DNA of 64,000 nucleotides from CAUPWF01 sp964367685 (GCA_964367685.1 CAYIYM010000007.1:1-64000), one strand, 5' to 3'; positions 51,978 through 62,116 are shown, counted from the first letter of the stretch. Numbers and translations are program-made. The notes: generated by a model from the letters alone, not told the origin.

Positions 51978-52014
51978 TATCCTCACCTCTGCATCCTAGG
52001 TTCTGGTGAATTAT

Positions 52015-52776
52015 CTACTCCCCATATACCTCGTTATAGTAATCTTCCAGACTCTTTTGAACTTCTCCATTTTTTGTAATCAGTATTTCAACTCGTCTAT
52101 TATTTGCACGCCCTTCTGGCGTATCAAATGTATCAATTGGCCTGAATTGTCCATATGCTTCTTGTACCAATTTTCCAGGATCAATCAAATTCTTTTCTTG
52201 AATATACGTAACTACTACCGCCGTCCTCATGGCTGCAAGTGTTCGATCTGTTAATACTTCATTTGGTATATCAGGCTCTGCTTGTGAAGTATGTCCAAAT
52301 ACTCGAAGTTCTTGGATTACATCTGCTGACGGAGCAATCGCTTCTGCGAACTGATCTAGCAATACCTTCCCTTCGTCTTTTAAAACATAACGATCGCCGT
52401 CGAAAAATACAGAATTTTTAAATGTAATAAATTGATATCCATCACCCTTTGCCACCTGTACTTCTTCGCCTAATACTTCCTCTAATTCGGTTAATCTTTC
52501 ATACATTTCTTCAAATTTGGCATCCTCAACTTCTTGATTCGCCTCCTGTTCTCCTGACGTAGGGTCTTTATTCGCATCTGACGGAATATCCGCAAACCCT
52601 GGTGCTACTACCTCTACTTCTGGATTTAAGCTCTTAACAAGGTTTGCATACTTTCCTTGATCTATAGATGAGATGGAGTAAAGCAACACAAAAAAACAAA
52701 GCAATAGTGTTACTAAATCACCATATGTGTCCATCCAATTGGCTCCACCTTCTGAACTGCCCTTACGTTTTTTCAT
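52015..52776 (-). CDS. motB: Flagellar motor stator protein MotB
   Basis: A 253-residue stator protein with one membrane helix (MDTYGDLVTLLLCFFVLLYS) whose Asp20 carries the coupling ion, then a linker and a C-terminal OmpA-like peptidoglycan-binding domain (LRVFGHTSQAEPDIPNEVLT, NNRRVEILI). It starts 52 bp after motA. Confidence 0.95.
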   Translation of the reverse strand: MKKRKGSSEGGANWMDTYGDLVTLLLCFFVLLYSISSIDQGKYANLVKSLNPEVEVVAPGFADIPSDANKDPTSGEQEANQEVEDAKFEEMYERLTELEEVLGEEVQVAKGDGYQFITFKNSVFFDGDRYVLKDEGKVLLDQFAEAIAPSADVIQELRVFGHTSQAEPDIPNEVLTDRTLAAMRTAVVVTYIQEKNLIDPGKLVQEAYGQFRPIDTFDTPEGRANNRRVEILITKNGEVQKSLEDYYNEVYGE

Positions 52777-52828
52777 ATTCTTTCACTTCCTTACCCTAAA
52801 ATTTGTCTTACTCTTTACCTATTCTTTT

Positions 52829-53641
52829 TTACTTTTTCTTCTTTCCTTTTCCAGAATCCCCATCTCCACCAAGCACTTTCACACGTGCCTTTTCTCTTAA
52901 CAATGAAGCTAATCTCTCTTTCAAGGCCTTGGGATTTTCACCTGCTTGAATTCCTACAATCCCTTCTATAATCACAGTTTTGTATAAGATCTCTTCGTCA
53001 TTACGAACACGTAATTTCTTCGCAATTGGTGCGAAAATAAGATTGGAAAATAAACATCCATACAATGTTGTAATCATGGCAATCGCCATACTTGTTCCAA
53101 GAGTATCTGATGCCCCAGATGACATATCCATGTTTTGAAGCATGTTAATCAATCCTATCAGAGTACCAATCATACCAAAGGCGGGCGCATATCCTGCCGC
53201 CTTATCATAAATCTGGATTTCACCTTCATGACGTGCATCCATACTTGCCACATCGGCTTCCAGCATTGCCAATACTTTTTCTGGTTCTGTTGCATCAACT
53301 ACCATCATTAATCCACTTTTGATAAATGGATCTGTTTGTTGATTTGCTTGTTCTTCCAATGCAAGTAGGCCACTACTTCTAGCTATTTGAGCAAATTCCA
53401 CTAGTGTCTCTATAATTGGTTCTACTTTATACTGTTTCCCTGAAAGTAATTTTTTCGTATGTTTGAATACATTTTTTAGTGTACCAAACGGAAAACTAGC
53501 AATAACTGCTGCCAGAGTTCCTCCTAAAACAATCATAAAACTGGCAGGATCAAAAAAATCTGCAAGGTCTCCACTTGACATTATCGAAAATATAATAAGT
53601 CCTAGTCCGCCCAAAATACCTACAAATGTGGTTACATCCAT
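52829..53641 (-). CDS. motA: Flagellar motor stator protein MotA
   Basis: A 270-residue stator subunit with four membrane helices, family sequences DPASFMIVLGGTLAAVIASFP and PAFGMIGTLIGLINML, and a cytoplasmic loop with charged residues for the rotor. The C-terminus is unusually Gly/Lys-rich (GGDGDSGKGKKKK). It begins 3 bp after flbD. Confidence 0.95.
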   Translation of the reverse strand: MDVTTFVGILGGLGLIIFSIMSSGDLADFFDPASFMIVLGGTLAAVIASFPFGTLKNVFKHTKKLLSGKQYKVEPIIETLVEFAQIARSSGLLALEEQANQQTDPFIKSGLMMVVDATEPEKVLAMLEADVASMDARHEGEIQIYDKAAGYAPAFGMIGTLIGLINMLQNMDMSSGASDTLGTSMAIAMITTLYGCLFSNLIFAPIAKKLRVRNDEEILYKTVIIEGIVGIQAGENPKALKERLASLLREKARVKVLGGDGDSGKGKKKK

Positions 53642-53644
53642 TTC

Positions 53645-53848
53645 CTATACCTCCTTAAAGATTAACTCCTTAAAACAAACTTGTTCGAATCGCTCAATCT
53701 TTGCAATAATCTCGTCTTTATTTTCCTTCACAATATGATATTTTCCATTTAACATTACTACCTTAGATTCAGGAATGATTTCAATAAATTCAATCTGTCT
53801 TGAATTAATTAAGATTGGCTCCCGATTTATTTTCGTTAATTCAATCAT
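53645..53848 (-). CDS. flbD: FlbD/SwrD family flagellar protein
   Basis: A 67-residue protein with MIELTKINREPILINSRQIE and the GKYHIVKE turn, typical of FlbD. In Bacillus the homologue SwrD raises motor power, fitting its place directly before motA. Located between flgE and motA. Confidence 0.92.
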   Translation of the reverse strand: MIELTKINREPILINSRQIEFIEIIPESKVVMLNGKYHIVKENKDEIIAKIERFEQVCFKELIFKEV

Positions 53849-53869
53849 AGATATCCCTTCTAACGACTA

Positions 53870-54823
53870 CTATCGTTTCATATTCACCAGTTGCTCTAAC
53901 ATTTCATCTGTAACTGTAATAATTTTCGAATTGGCTTGATACCCTCTTTGGGTTGTAATCATACTTGCCATATCCGTTGCCAAGTCAACATTTGACATCT
54001 CTAAGTTATTGTTCAAAATCTGTCCTGTTGTAGTTGCTATTGTTTGAATTGCTTGTACTTGTCCTGCATTATCCCCAATTTCATATGTATATCCTGAGCT
54101 TTGAACAAGTCCGTCTACATTTTCCACAGAAGCGATTGCCATTTGTCCAATTAAAATTACATTATTATCTTTATCAATTCCGCTTAACATCCCATCTGTT
54201 GAGATTTTGTAATTCTGGATATCATAACGTTCTGGCGGTGTTGACCCTGGCATTATTGGTATCTGTAATGGCTTCACAGTAGTTGTATTCATTACAGGAT
54301 TTCCATCTGCATCGAATTCTGGTACTGGAGTTCCTGTGGTGTTATCTACAGCTTGTTCAAATCCATATACATAATTGCTGCCATTATCAACCAAGTATCC
54401 GTTATCATCAACTGAGAAAATCCCAACACGCGATAACTTTAAATTTCCCGATGGCAAATCATTAAATGGTACCCCTGTTGCTGGGTCTGCTGCCATTCCA
54501 CCTACCACGAAAAATCCTGTTCCAGTGATCATACAATCAAGCGGGCGACCTGTATATCCCCAACTTCCTGATCCAAAATTCGTACTAATAGATCCTAGAT
54601 TAACTCCATAACCAATCTGAGAAGGGTTTGTCCCCCCCAAGCCACCTGGTGTTTCGTTTCCACCTGTACTATTTACCAAGTTAAAATACATCGCATCTTC
54701 AAAATTCGCACTTCTTGACTTAAATCCCCATGTATTTACATTTGCTATATTATTACTAATTACATCCATTTTGGATTGATGTGTTCTTAGTCCTGAAATT
54801 GCTGCATACATTGATCTAACCAT
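53870..54823 (-). CDS. flgE: Flagellar hook protein FlgE
   Basis: A 317-residue hook subunit with MVRSMYAAISGLRTHQSKMD and NNIANVNTWGFKSRSANFED at the N-terminus, GRPLDCMITGTGFFVV in the middle and LEMSNVDLATDMASMITTQRGYQANSKII at the C-terminus. It is short for FlgE, with few inserted domains. An 8-bp hairpin lies in the 89-bp gap upstream. Confidence 0.93.
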   Translation of the reverse strand: MVRSMYAAISGLRTHQSKMDVISNNIANVNTWGFKSRSANFEDAMYFNLVNSTGGNETPGGLGGTNPSQIGYGVNLGSISTNFGSGSWGYTGRPLDCMITGTGFFVVGGMAADPATGVPFNDLPSGNLKLSRVGIFSVDDNGYLVDNGSNYVYGFEQAVDNTTGTPVPEFDADGNPVMNTTTVKPLQIPIMPGSTPPERYDIQNYKISTDGMLSGIDKDNNVILIGQMAIASVENVDGLVQSSGYTYEIGDNAGQVQAIQTIATTTGQILNNNLEMSNVDLATDMASMITTQRGYQANSKIITVTDEMLEQLVNMKR

Positions 54824-54866
54824 TTTAATCTCCTTTTCATTTGAATATCATTGATTCCCGTATATG

Positions 54867-54887
54867 TTCTTGCCATTCGGGCAAGAA
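54867..54887 (-). promoter_or_regulatory. RNA hairpin before flgE
   Basis: An 8-bp perfect stem TTCTTGCC/GGCAAGAA with a 5-base loop and no T-run, in the only sizeable gap between flgD and motA. It may act in mRNA processing or stability, raising hook-protein output; no function is proven. Confidence 0.4.
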
Positions 54888-54912
54888 ACGAAGCTTCCAA
54901 AAATGGTCCAGC

Positions 54913-55308
54913 CTATAAGATTACGGTACTATCAATATTAGTAAATATGTTTTCTCTCATTTCTCTTGCATTCATGGTAGTAATAACTGTATTATTTGGA
55001 ACATTTACTACAAATGCACTTTGCGGTCCTATGATTACGACATCTTTGGCACCTTTTTCTCTCGCCCGATCTACTGCATTAGATAAATCTTGAAGTAAAT
55101 CCTGGGTCAGCACAACGCCTCTTTCTTCTACTCTTTTTGTTGCATGTTTTGAAAATTGCAAATTTGTTTTTGTCCACTCTTTTTGTAATGCATCTTCAAA
55201 ACTTGTTTTTACATCTGCACTTACATTTGAAGTCTTTGGAGTCGGCTGATTGTATACTTCATGCTGAAGTCTCAATTTTTGAATATCATTTAATTGATCT
55301 ATTGCCAT
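54913..55308 (-). CDS. Flagellar operon protein (TIGR02530 type)
   Basis: A 131-residue protein between flgD and flgE, the usual place of the small flagellar operon family. The sequence KTNLQFSKHATKRVEERGVVLTQDLLQDLSNAVDRAREKGAKDVVI is characteristic; positions of about 55-100. Function unknown. It starts 10 bp after flgD. Confidence 0.88.
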   Translation of the reverse strand: MAIDQLNDIQKLRLQHEVYNQPTPKTSNVSADVKTSFEDALQKEWTKTNLQFSKHATKRVEERGVVLTQDLLQDLSNAVDRAREKGAKDVVIIGPQSAFVVNVPNNTVITTMNAREMRENIFTNIDSTVIL

Positions 55309-55318
55309 TGCGTTCTCC

Positions 55319-55792
55319 TTATATTTCTGGATCTATGGTTTCATCTACATTAGAGTCCGTCACTGGTACATTAGGAATATCTCCCACTGCCATAATTTGT
55401 CCCATGGAATATGCCGTTCCATCTACATATATAATCGGATCATTGCCAAGGATTACACCTGTTACCACCCCAGATACATTTACACCTGTTCCTAGTCCAT
55501 TCATATCTACTTCTGCAACAATTACTTCCTTTCCCATCATCGAAGATGCATAAGTTGTCATGTTCATAGCCGACATCTGTGTAATTGCATCAATCATCTG
55601 TGTTTGTACCATCTGCTCCATCATTTGTGCAGTATCCATTGGATTGTCTGCATCTTGATATTTCAGCTGAGCTGCTAACAACTCATAGAAATCATTCATC
55701 GTCAAAGTTCCTGGTGCTTCGTTAGTTGATGTTGCCATTGTTGCATTATAAAGATTTGTATTATTTATTCCATTAACATCCGGCATTTTCAT
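55319..55792 (-). CDS. flgD: Flagellar hook capping protein FlgD
   Basis: A 157-residue scaffold for hook assembly, with the conserved FYELLAAQLKYQDADNPMD and EQMVQTQMIDAITQMSAM in the N-terminal region. Short, with only a small C-terminal beta part (MGKEVIVAEVDM...), as in many Clostridia. Confidence 0.93.
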   Translation of the reverse strand: MKMPDVNGINNTNLYNATMATSTNEAPGTLTMNDFYELLAAQLKYQDADNPMDTAQMMEQMVQTQMIDAITQMSAMNMTTYASSMMGKEVIVAEVDMNGLGTGVNVSGVVTGVILGNDPIIYVDGTAYSMGQIMAVGDIPNVPVTDSNVDETIDPEI

Positions 55793-55801
55793 TCTCCTTT
55801 C

Positions 55802-56860
55802 TTACTGCACTAATCCAAGCCTTAGATGTTGTAAAAAATTCATACTTTCATGAATTGTGGCTTGTGTTGTGCTTGTTTGACTTTGTTCTTGCTCATCTCG
55901 CTGTTGTTGCGAATGACCTTGGTTTTGCTGATTTTCTTGTTGCAAATAATCGCTTCTTGTTGTTTCTACCACTACTTCAGTCTGTGTTCCTGTTCTTGTT
56001 TCAATCATGCTAGCAATGTCATCTGCGTTAGAAGACATAAATTGTAGTGCCTTTGGATCATTACATAGAATTGAAATTGTTGTTTGCCCTGCTTCATACA
56101 CTGCTTTGATAGATATTTCTGTCATAAAAGTTGGCCTTAAATTAATTTCAAATCTTTCTGACTTGGCAAGAATCTGTTTCTCAATAGATTGTTGTACGTC
56201 TTCCCATTTTGCTAAATCCATACTTGGATTTACTATACTCTGCTTGCTTTCAACTATGTTGCTTCCAATTCCACCCGTTGTCTGTTTTAGCCATTCGTGA
56301 CTGTTAACTTCTTCTTTTTTCTGTAACGGTTTTTCTACTTCTTGATGATTTTCCATTGTAGTTGCAATAGCATTTTCCTGGTTAGGTAACAAGTTACTTT
56401 TGTCTGTAAGCGGTCCGTCACTTTTAATAATAGACTCTTGCTGTTTCAGTTCAGCACTTACATTCTGAGTACCTTCTCCTAATAGATGCATCTCGTTCTG
56501 ATATTGCCCTGCTGGCTTTTGAACTTGGAACGCTTCTTCCGTTGCTGTTAATTGCCCGCTTGCTACTTCTTTTGTTATATCCTTGTCACTTTGATCCATT
56601 ACTACTCCTAGTAATTCTCCATTCTGACTATTGGCATTCATTCCACTTCCTAGGATTACATCTCCCTTAACCACTTCATCTGCCGTTTGTTGATACAACT
56701 GCGGGAACACTTGCATTTGAAATTGTTGCATCAATTGTTCATGAAAACTTGCGCTATCTTCTAGCTTTGCTTCCGTTTTTGCCTCTGTCTTTGCTTCTGT
56801 CTTCGTTGAATGCTTCATAGAACTGTTGGTTGGAACACTCGGTACCACCATTGTATTCAT
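55802..56860 (-). CDS. fliK: Flagellar hook-length control protein FliK
   Basis: A 352-residue protein with a low-complexity Gln/Lys/Glu-rich N-terminal part, including a KTEAKTEAKTEAK repeat near residue 20, and a C-terminal hook-length domain (about 220-310: RFEINLRPTFMTEISIKAVY, ALQFMSSNADDIASMIE). The C-terminal tail is Gln-rich. It measures hook length and triggers the FlhB switch. Confidence 0.9.
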   Translation of the reverse strand: MNTMVVPSVPTNSSMKHSTKTEAKTEAKTEAKLEDSASFHEQLMQQFQMQVFPQLYQQTADEVVKGDVILGSGMNANSQNGELLGVVMDQSDKDITKEVASGQLTATEEAFQVQKPAGQYQNEMHLLGEGTQNVSAELKQQESIIKSDGPLTDKSNLLPNQENAIATTMENHQEVEKPLQKKEEVNSHEWLKQTTGGIGSNIVESKQSIVNPSMDLAKWEDVQQSIEKQILAKSERFEINLRPTFMTEISIKAVYEAGQTTISILCNDPKALQFMSSNADDIASMIETRTGTQTEVVVETTRSDYLQQENQQNQGHSQQQRDEQEQSQTSTTQATIHESMNFLQHLRLGLVQ

Positions 56861-56907
56861 AGGTTTCCTCCTTTCTTCTTTATCGTAAATTCTGTAATTT
56901 CAGAATC

Positions 56908-57354
56908 TTACTTCTTTTGTACAGCCGACTGATTAGACACGAATTCTTCAATATATAATTCCTCTGCTTTTAACATATCCGCATCAAAGATAAGTCGCTT
57001 CCTTTCCCTTAATTTCTCAATTGTTGCAACTTCTGTTGTCGCTTCTACTAATTCTAATCGTTTATGCTCTCTTTGTTTTTCTAACTTTGCCAAAAGTTCT
57101 TTTTGTCTATCGATGGACTGCTCCATATTATGTAAAAACTGTTCAAGCAAAATCAGTTTCGACGCATAACAGCCTTTTCTTAACTCCTGTTCCATTTCAC
57201 CACGATACTCCGCGTAATGTTGTTCTAGATTTTCTAACTTCTGTTCTTCCCGTCTTATATGATTATTGATAATCGCAAATTCGTTCTTAATATTATTCTC
57301 GACTTGCTCTTTGAAATCTAATACTTTTTGTAGTGAAAAGTTGAATTTCTTCAT
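56908..57354 (-). CDS. fliJ: Flagellar export protein FliJ
   Basis: A 148-residue coiled-coil protein beginning FNFSLQKVLDFKEQVENN, the usual FliJ start. It forms the central stalk of the FliI ATPase ring. Located between fliI and fliK. Confidence 0.93.
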   Translation of the reverse strand: MKKFNFSLQKVLDFKEQVENNIKNEFAIINNHIRREEQKLENLEQHYAEYRGEMEQELRKGCYASKLILLEQFLHNMEQSIDRQKELLAKLEKQREHKRLELVEATTEVATIEKLRERKRLIFDADMLKAEELYIEEFVSNQSAVQKK

Positions 57355-57380
57355 TGATCATACAACTCCTTTTCTAAGCC

Positions 57381-58685
57381 CTAGCGTAGCAAAATAGATT
57401 TCATTTCTCTAATTATGTCCTCTTTTGAGAAATCTTCTCCTACTTTTTGTTTTAAAAAATTATTAATTCTTTCTATTTTTGAAATTGCATAGTCTAATTT
57501 AGGATTTGACCCAGATTTGTATGCTCCAATAGATATCAAATCTTCATTTTCTTCACATATGCTAATAAACTCTCTTATTTGTCCTGCCGATTCATAAAAT
57601 TCCTCACTTACAATATCTTTCATAAGTCGTGAAATACTTGCAGTTACTTGGATTGCTGGAAAATGATTTTTATTTGCTAACTTCCTTGTCAATACAATAT
57701 GTCCATCTAAAATCCCTCTTACTGTATCTGATACTGGCTCATTCGTATCATCGCCTTCTACTAATACCGTATAAACTCCTGTAATGGATCCTTTACTAAA
57801 GTTCCCACTTCGTTCAAGAAGTTTGGGGAATTCTGCATAAATAGAAGGTGTATATCCTCTAGCAACAGGCGGCTCTCCAGTTGCTAGTCCTATTTCTCGT
57901 TGTGCCATTGCAAATCGAGTAAGGGAATCCATCATAAGAAGTACATCTTTCCCTTGATCTTTAAAATACTCTGCAATCGTTGTCGCAACCAATGGGCACT
58001 TCATTCGCAACATTGCTGGTTGATCAGATGTTGCAACCACAAGTACTGTGCGCTCCATTCCTTCCGGACCTAAGTCTCGCTCAATAAATTCTCGGACCTC
58101 ACGCCCACGCTCTCCGACGAGTGCAATCACATTAATATCTGCTTCTACATTTCGAGCAATCATTCCTAGCAATGTACTTTTTCCTACTCCACTGCCAGAG
58201 AAAATTCCAATACGCTGCCCTTTTCCAATCGTATGTAGTCCGTCAATCGCCTTGATTCCAAAATGCAGTGTTTCGCGAATAGGCGGTCTAGACAAGGGAT
58301 TTATTTTGGGTGTTTCAACAAAGTAGTGTTTTTCGGATTCAAATGACCCCTTCCCATCCAATGGATTCCCCATGGCATCAATCACTCTACCGCGTAGAAA
58401 ATTCCCCACTGGAATCTTAAGACGCTTTTTTGTATTTCTAACAAAGCTTCCTGCTCCAATTCCCACTAGATTTTCATAGGCCATTAATTGAACTTTATTC
58501 CCTTGAAATCCGACAACTTCAGCTGGTATTTGTTTTTTTTGTTCATCATTATAGATAAGAACAATATCACCAATATTTGCTTCGCCCCCGGATGCAGTCA
58601 TTGCCATACCTGTAACATTTTCAATTTTCCCAATATGACTAATTGTATCTGCCTTCGTAATCATATTCGGTATATGCTTCAACAT
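57381..58685 (-). CDS. fliI: Flagellum-specific ATPase FliI
   Basis: A 434-residue F1-like ATPase that energises protein export. Walker A GIFSGSGVGKSTLLGM, GERGREVREF, Walker B VLLMMDSLTRFAMAQREI and the C-terminal PKLDYAISKIERINNFLKQ are present. Confidence 0.97.
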   Translation of the reverse strand: MLKHIPNMITKADTISHIGKIENVTGMAMTASGGEANIGDIVLIYNDEQKKQIPAEVVGFQGNKVQLMAYENLVGIGAGSFVRNTKKRLKIPVGNFLRGRVIDAMGNPLDGKGSFESEKHYFVETPKINPLSRPPIRETLHFGIKAIDGLHTIGKGQRIGIFSGSGVGKSTLLGMIARNVEADINVIALVGERGREVREFIERDLGPEGMERTVLVVATSDQPAMLRMKCPLVATTIAEYFKDQGKDVLLMMDSLTRFAMAQREIGLATGEPPVARGYTPSIYAEFPKLLERSGNFSKGSITGVYTVLVEGDDTNEPVSDTVRGILDGHIVLTRKLANKNHFPAIQVTASISRLMKDIVSEEFYESAGQIREFISICEENEDLISIGAYKSGSNPKLDYAISKIERINNFLKQKVGEDFSKEDIIREMKSILLR

Positions 58686-58703
58686 ATCCGATTTCCACCC
58701 CTC

Positions 58704-59447
58704 TTACATCCGAGCATCGTTTACAATATCTCGAATAGCTTCTATTTGTGTTTCTACGCTAATGTCAATCACTTCATCTGGCATTTCAATAATACAAATT
58801 CCTAGTGGTTCTTCATCCATCAAGATGACCTTCACACTTTCTGCTAATTTCGACAGACTGCCAATAAACTGCGAATCCCCTTGAACTTGCATGGCTACTC
58901 CACCTGTACCGATGTAAACTTTTGCCCATACAACTTTTTTTAGTTTATCTGTAGCAGCTAAAATCATGCGTTGAATTACGCTTTCGCTAGACTTTAAACT
59001 TGTCTGTACAATCTTCTCTCCAACTGCAAGTGATATGTTCTTCAAATCATCTAAATAGGATTCTAGGTACAACTCCCTCTGTTCCTCCATATCTTCTATG
59101 CAATTTGCAATTTTTTCCTGTAGTCCTTCAAGTGCTTTCTTTTGACTTTCTTTAGCCTCTTGTAATCCAATTGCATACCCAACTTCATAACCTTCTGCAT
59201 GACCCTTGATTTTACCTTCTTCATAGCCCTTTGCAATGGATTCTTGCCTTAATTGATCCCTCTCTGCCTCGAAGGTCTCTTCTTCATGTTTTTTTCCTTG
59301 CTCTTGACTTATATCTATTCCCTCTTGCACCATTGATCCTTCCAATTCCTCAAAAGGATTTAATGCAATTGGACTCGAAGCACTTGGAAAGTCATACAAT
59401 TCAATTTTGGGGTTTTCATAATTGTCACGTTTTACAATTCTATACAA
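58704..59447 (-). CDS. fliH: Flagellar assembly protein FliH
   Basis: A 247-residue regulator of FliI with an N-terminal variable region, a central stretch of Gly-rich heptads (GYEEGKIKGHAEGYEVGYAIG) typical of FliH, and a C-terminal globular part (VGEKIVQTSL, PLGICIIEMPDEVIDISVETQ). Its start overlaps the fliG stop by 8 bp. Confidence 0.94.
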   Translation of the reverse strand: MYRIVKRDNYENPKIELYDFPSASSPIALNPFEELEGSMVQEGIDISQEQGKKHEEETFEAERDQLRQESIAKGYEEGKIKGHAEGYEVGYAIGLQEAKESQKKALEGLQEKIANCIEDMEEQRELYLESYLDDLKNISLAVGEKIVQTSLKSSESVIQRMILAATDKLKKVVWAKVYIGTGGVAMQVQGDSQFIGSLSKLAESVKVILMDEEPLGICIIEMPDEVIDISVETQIEAIRDIVNDARM

Positions 59448-60462
59448 CTACATCATCCTTTCCGCCTTTTCCGATCATAATTTCTCCTTCTTCATCTAGC
59501 TTACGGATAAGGTTAACAATTTTTTGTTGTGCTTCTTCCACATCTCGGAGTCGAATATTAAATGTAACTTCAATGTCAGACTGGATTGTCTCCGCCATAC
59601 GAGCCGACATATTGCTAAAGAATAGTTCTGATAATTCCTTACCAGCATTTTTAAGCGCATATACAAGGTCTTTGGTATCGCAATCTCTGATAAATCTCTG
59701 TACCGAACGATCGTCCATACTTAAAATATCGCTGAATACAAACATCTTCTTTCTGATAGAATCTGCAAGTTCTGGGTTTTCCTTTCCCATCTCCTCGAAA
59801 ATGAACTTCTCATTGCTTCGATCCATGTAATTCATTACATCTGCTACATAATCGATACCACCAATTGTTGTAACTTCTGAATTTAAAATCTTATCAAAAC
59901 GCTTCAACAGCTGTGCTTCTACTATTTTTACAATTTCTGGAGATGCACTCTCAAGTTTCGCGATACGTTCAACCACTTTTATTCTCTTATCTTCAGACAG
60001 TTCTGCTATTAAGCTAGCCGCCTTATCTGGTTCAATATAAGATAATACAAGTGCCGTTGCTTGTAATCGTTCTCTTTGAAGTGCAGCATAGATGTGTTTT
60101 GCATCCATGCGATTCAAGAAATCAAAAGAATGTCCCTTTAGAAATTTCGTTGTTTTTGCTAACAACTCCATAGCAACCGCTTCGCCATATGTTCTCTCTA
60201 ATACAGCTCTTGCGTACTCCATTCCACCGTCTGTTACCACCTTTTGTGTCATACAAGAACGATAAAACTCCTCCAAAACTTCTTCTGTTTGATCTGAGTT
60301 TAAATGATTTAATTTTGCAACCTCTAATGTGAGCTGCTCTACTTCTTCTTGGGACAAATAACGATATACTTCTGCTGCTGCGTCGACACCAAGTGCCGCT
60401 ACAACTGCCGCTGCCTTTTGTTCATAAGCTAAAGGTTTTTGTTTCGCTGTATTATCCGCCAT
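59440..60462 (-). CDS. fliG: Flagellar motor switch protein FliG
   Basis: A 340-residue torque-generating rotor protein. EQKAAAVVAALGVDAAAEVYRYL starts the first domain, EEMGKENPELADSIRKKMFVFSDIL lies in the middle, and the C-terminal torque helix is RFIRDCDTKDLVYALK. The start at 60462 has GGAGG eight bases upstream and overlaps fliF by 11 bp. Confidence 0.96.
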   Translation of the reverse strand: MADNTAKQKPLAYEQKAAAVVAALGVDAAAEVYRYLSQEEVEQLTLEVAKLNHLNSDQTEEVLEEFYRSCMTQKVVTDGGMEYARAVLERTYGEAVAMELLAKTTKFLKGHSFDFLNRMDAKHIYAALQRERLQATALVLSYIEPDKAASLIAELSEDKRIKVVERIAKLESASPEIVKIVEAQLLKRFDKILNSEVTTIGGIDYVADVMNYMDRSNEKFIFEEMGKENPELADSIRKKMFVFSDILSMDDRSVQRFIRDCDTKDLVYALKNAGKELSELFFSNMSARMAETIQSDIEVTFNIRLRDVEEAQQKIVNLIRKLDEEGEIMIGKGGKDDVVV

Positions 60463-62116
60463 TCTCATCGCCTCCATTCAGCCAGTTCTTAATCATTTGT
60501 GCTGATATCTCTGGATTCTCTTCTGCGAAATCTCTAACATTTTCTCTTAATTCACGTGTCTTATCTGTTTGTAGATCCAATACCTCAACATTCTTTGTTG
60601 AAGCATTAGGCACTGTGCCCTCTTCAGCCGAAACTAAAATAATTTCATCTTCATCTGGCTCGCCTTTTTTCTTCTTTCCTTTGCGCTTACGCTTTGGCTT
60701 CTTCTTACGATTCTTAATCTTCTTACGAATAGAATGTAATACCATTGCCAATATAATAAGTGCTAATAATATAGCCAACGCCATTAAACCCAAGGTTTCT
60801 GGTGAATATTTTTCTAGTAAATCACCAACTACATTCAACGGTTGATTTCCAGCTGCAATATCCCTTGTGTAGAATGGTGCACTTACTACTGTAATCTTCT
60901 CTTCTCGATCAGCTGTTGCAATTCCAGTTGCATTCCCCACTAAGTCTGTCAAGTCTGCCACATTGATAATGACATCTTCTTCTAGGGCTTCACTATTGAT
61001 AGATACTGACACTGTTAGATCCTCTAAATATCCTGGATCCAATTCGCCTTGTTCCTTCACTTGATTCACTAAGTAGTCCCTTGTAAATGTATTGCTATAG
61101 TTCTCAGTTCCTTCTGGCAAATTATCATACTGTGGCACTTCTGCATTCGGTTCTGTTCCAGCCACTCCAGTTGCGGCTGCATCTGTCCCTGAAACATCTG
61201 TTGTTTCAGTTTCTGTATCTAGGATTCCAACTTTGTCATTTTCATCTACCTTCTCAGGTGTTGTATAAGTTGTTGTTTCTCGAATAACTCGTTCCATATT
61301 TACTTGTCCACGTACCGATACTCGAATATTCTCTGAACCATAAAATGGGCTAAGTACATTAATTACCTTCTTACTAATTTCCGTTTCAATAAGACTTGCA
61401 ATATCTTCGCCTGCATCGCCCGAAGTTGAACTTCCACCTTCTTCATTCGTAGAAACTTCAATTCCATTTCCATCAATAACAACCACATTACTAGCTTCCA
61501 TTCCGCTTACATTACTTGCCACTAATCTTTGTATGGCCACCACTTGCTCTGGTGAAGGGGAGCCTCCGTCAGCCATAGTTACCATTGCTGACCCTGTGGA
61601 TGTATTTTCTTCATCATCTTGAGATAATACATATTTCTCTTCTTCCGCTAAAGAAATGCTTACAATGGCATTTTGCACACCTGAAAATTCTCGAATTGTT
61701 GCACTAATTCTATCTTGTAGTGCAAAAATCTCGAATTGCTGATTCTGGGAGTCTGTAGTCATGCCACTTACGTTATTCAAATAAATATCATAAGCGAATC
61801 CACTCTTTGGATACCCCTCCATTGCAAGGGCAGCTCTTGTAGATTGCTCTAATGATCTATCAATTAATATAGTACCACTTCCATCATATTGATAATCAAC
61901 GTTCATCTCTTGCAATTTCGACACAACTGCAATCGCCTCATCATTTGTCATTCCCGTAAACAATGTTGAATAGCTCACATTATTTAGAGCAAGCGCAACA
62001 ATAATCGCTATTAGAACGATTCCTCCTGCTCCAATTGCCCCCACCCTTACCTTCTTTTTATCATACTTCTCCATGTAACTCTTAAATTGTTCCCACTTTA
62101 ATTTTACTTTATCCAT
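60452..62116 (-). CDS. fliF: Flagellar MS-ring protein FliF
   Basis: A 554-residue ring protein with membrane helices near 25-47 and 450-470. The secretin-like ring domains hold NVSYSTLFTGMTNDEAIAVV and RAALAMEGYPKSGFAYD, and a Lys-rich juxtamembrane stretch (KKIKNRKKKPKRKRKGKKKK) follows the second helix before the FliG-binding end ENPEISAQMIKNWLN. The strongly basic stretch is more pronounced than usual. Confidence 0.96.
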   Translation of the reverse strand: MDKVKLKWEQFKSYMEKYDKKKVRVGAIGAGGIVLIAIIVALALNNVSYSTLFTGMTNDEAIAVVSKLQEMNVDYQYDGSGTILIDRSLEQSTRAALAMEGYPKSGFAYDIYLNNVSGMTTDSQNQQFEIFALQDRISATIREFSGVQNAIVSISLAEEEKYVLSQDDEENTSTGSAMVTMADGGSPSPEQVVAIQRLVASNVSGMEASNVVVIDGNGIEVSTNEEGGSSTSGDAGEDIASLIETEISKKVINVLSPFYGSENIRVSVRGQVNMERVIRETTTYTTPEKVDENDKVGILDTETETTDVSGTDAAATGVAGTEPNAEVPQYDNLPEGTENYSNTFTRDYLVNQVKEQGELDPGYLEDLTVSVSINSEALEEDVIINVADLTDLVGNATGIATADREEKITVVSAPFYTRDIAAGNQPLNVVGDLLEKYSPETLGLMALAILLALIILAMVLHSIRKKIKNRKKKPKRKRKGKKKKGEPDEDEIILVSAEEGTVPNASTKNVEVLDLQTDKTRELRENVRDFAEENPEISAQMIKNWLNGGDENGG

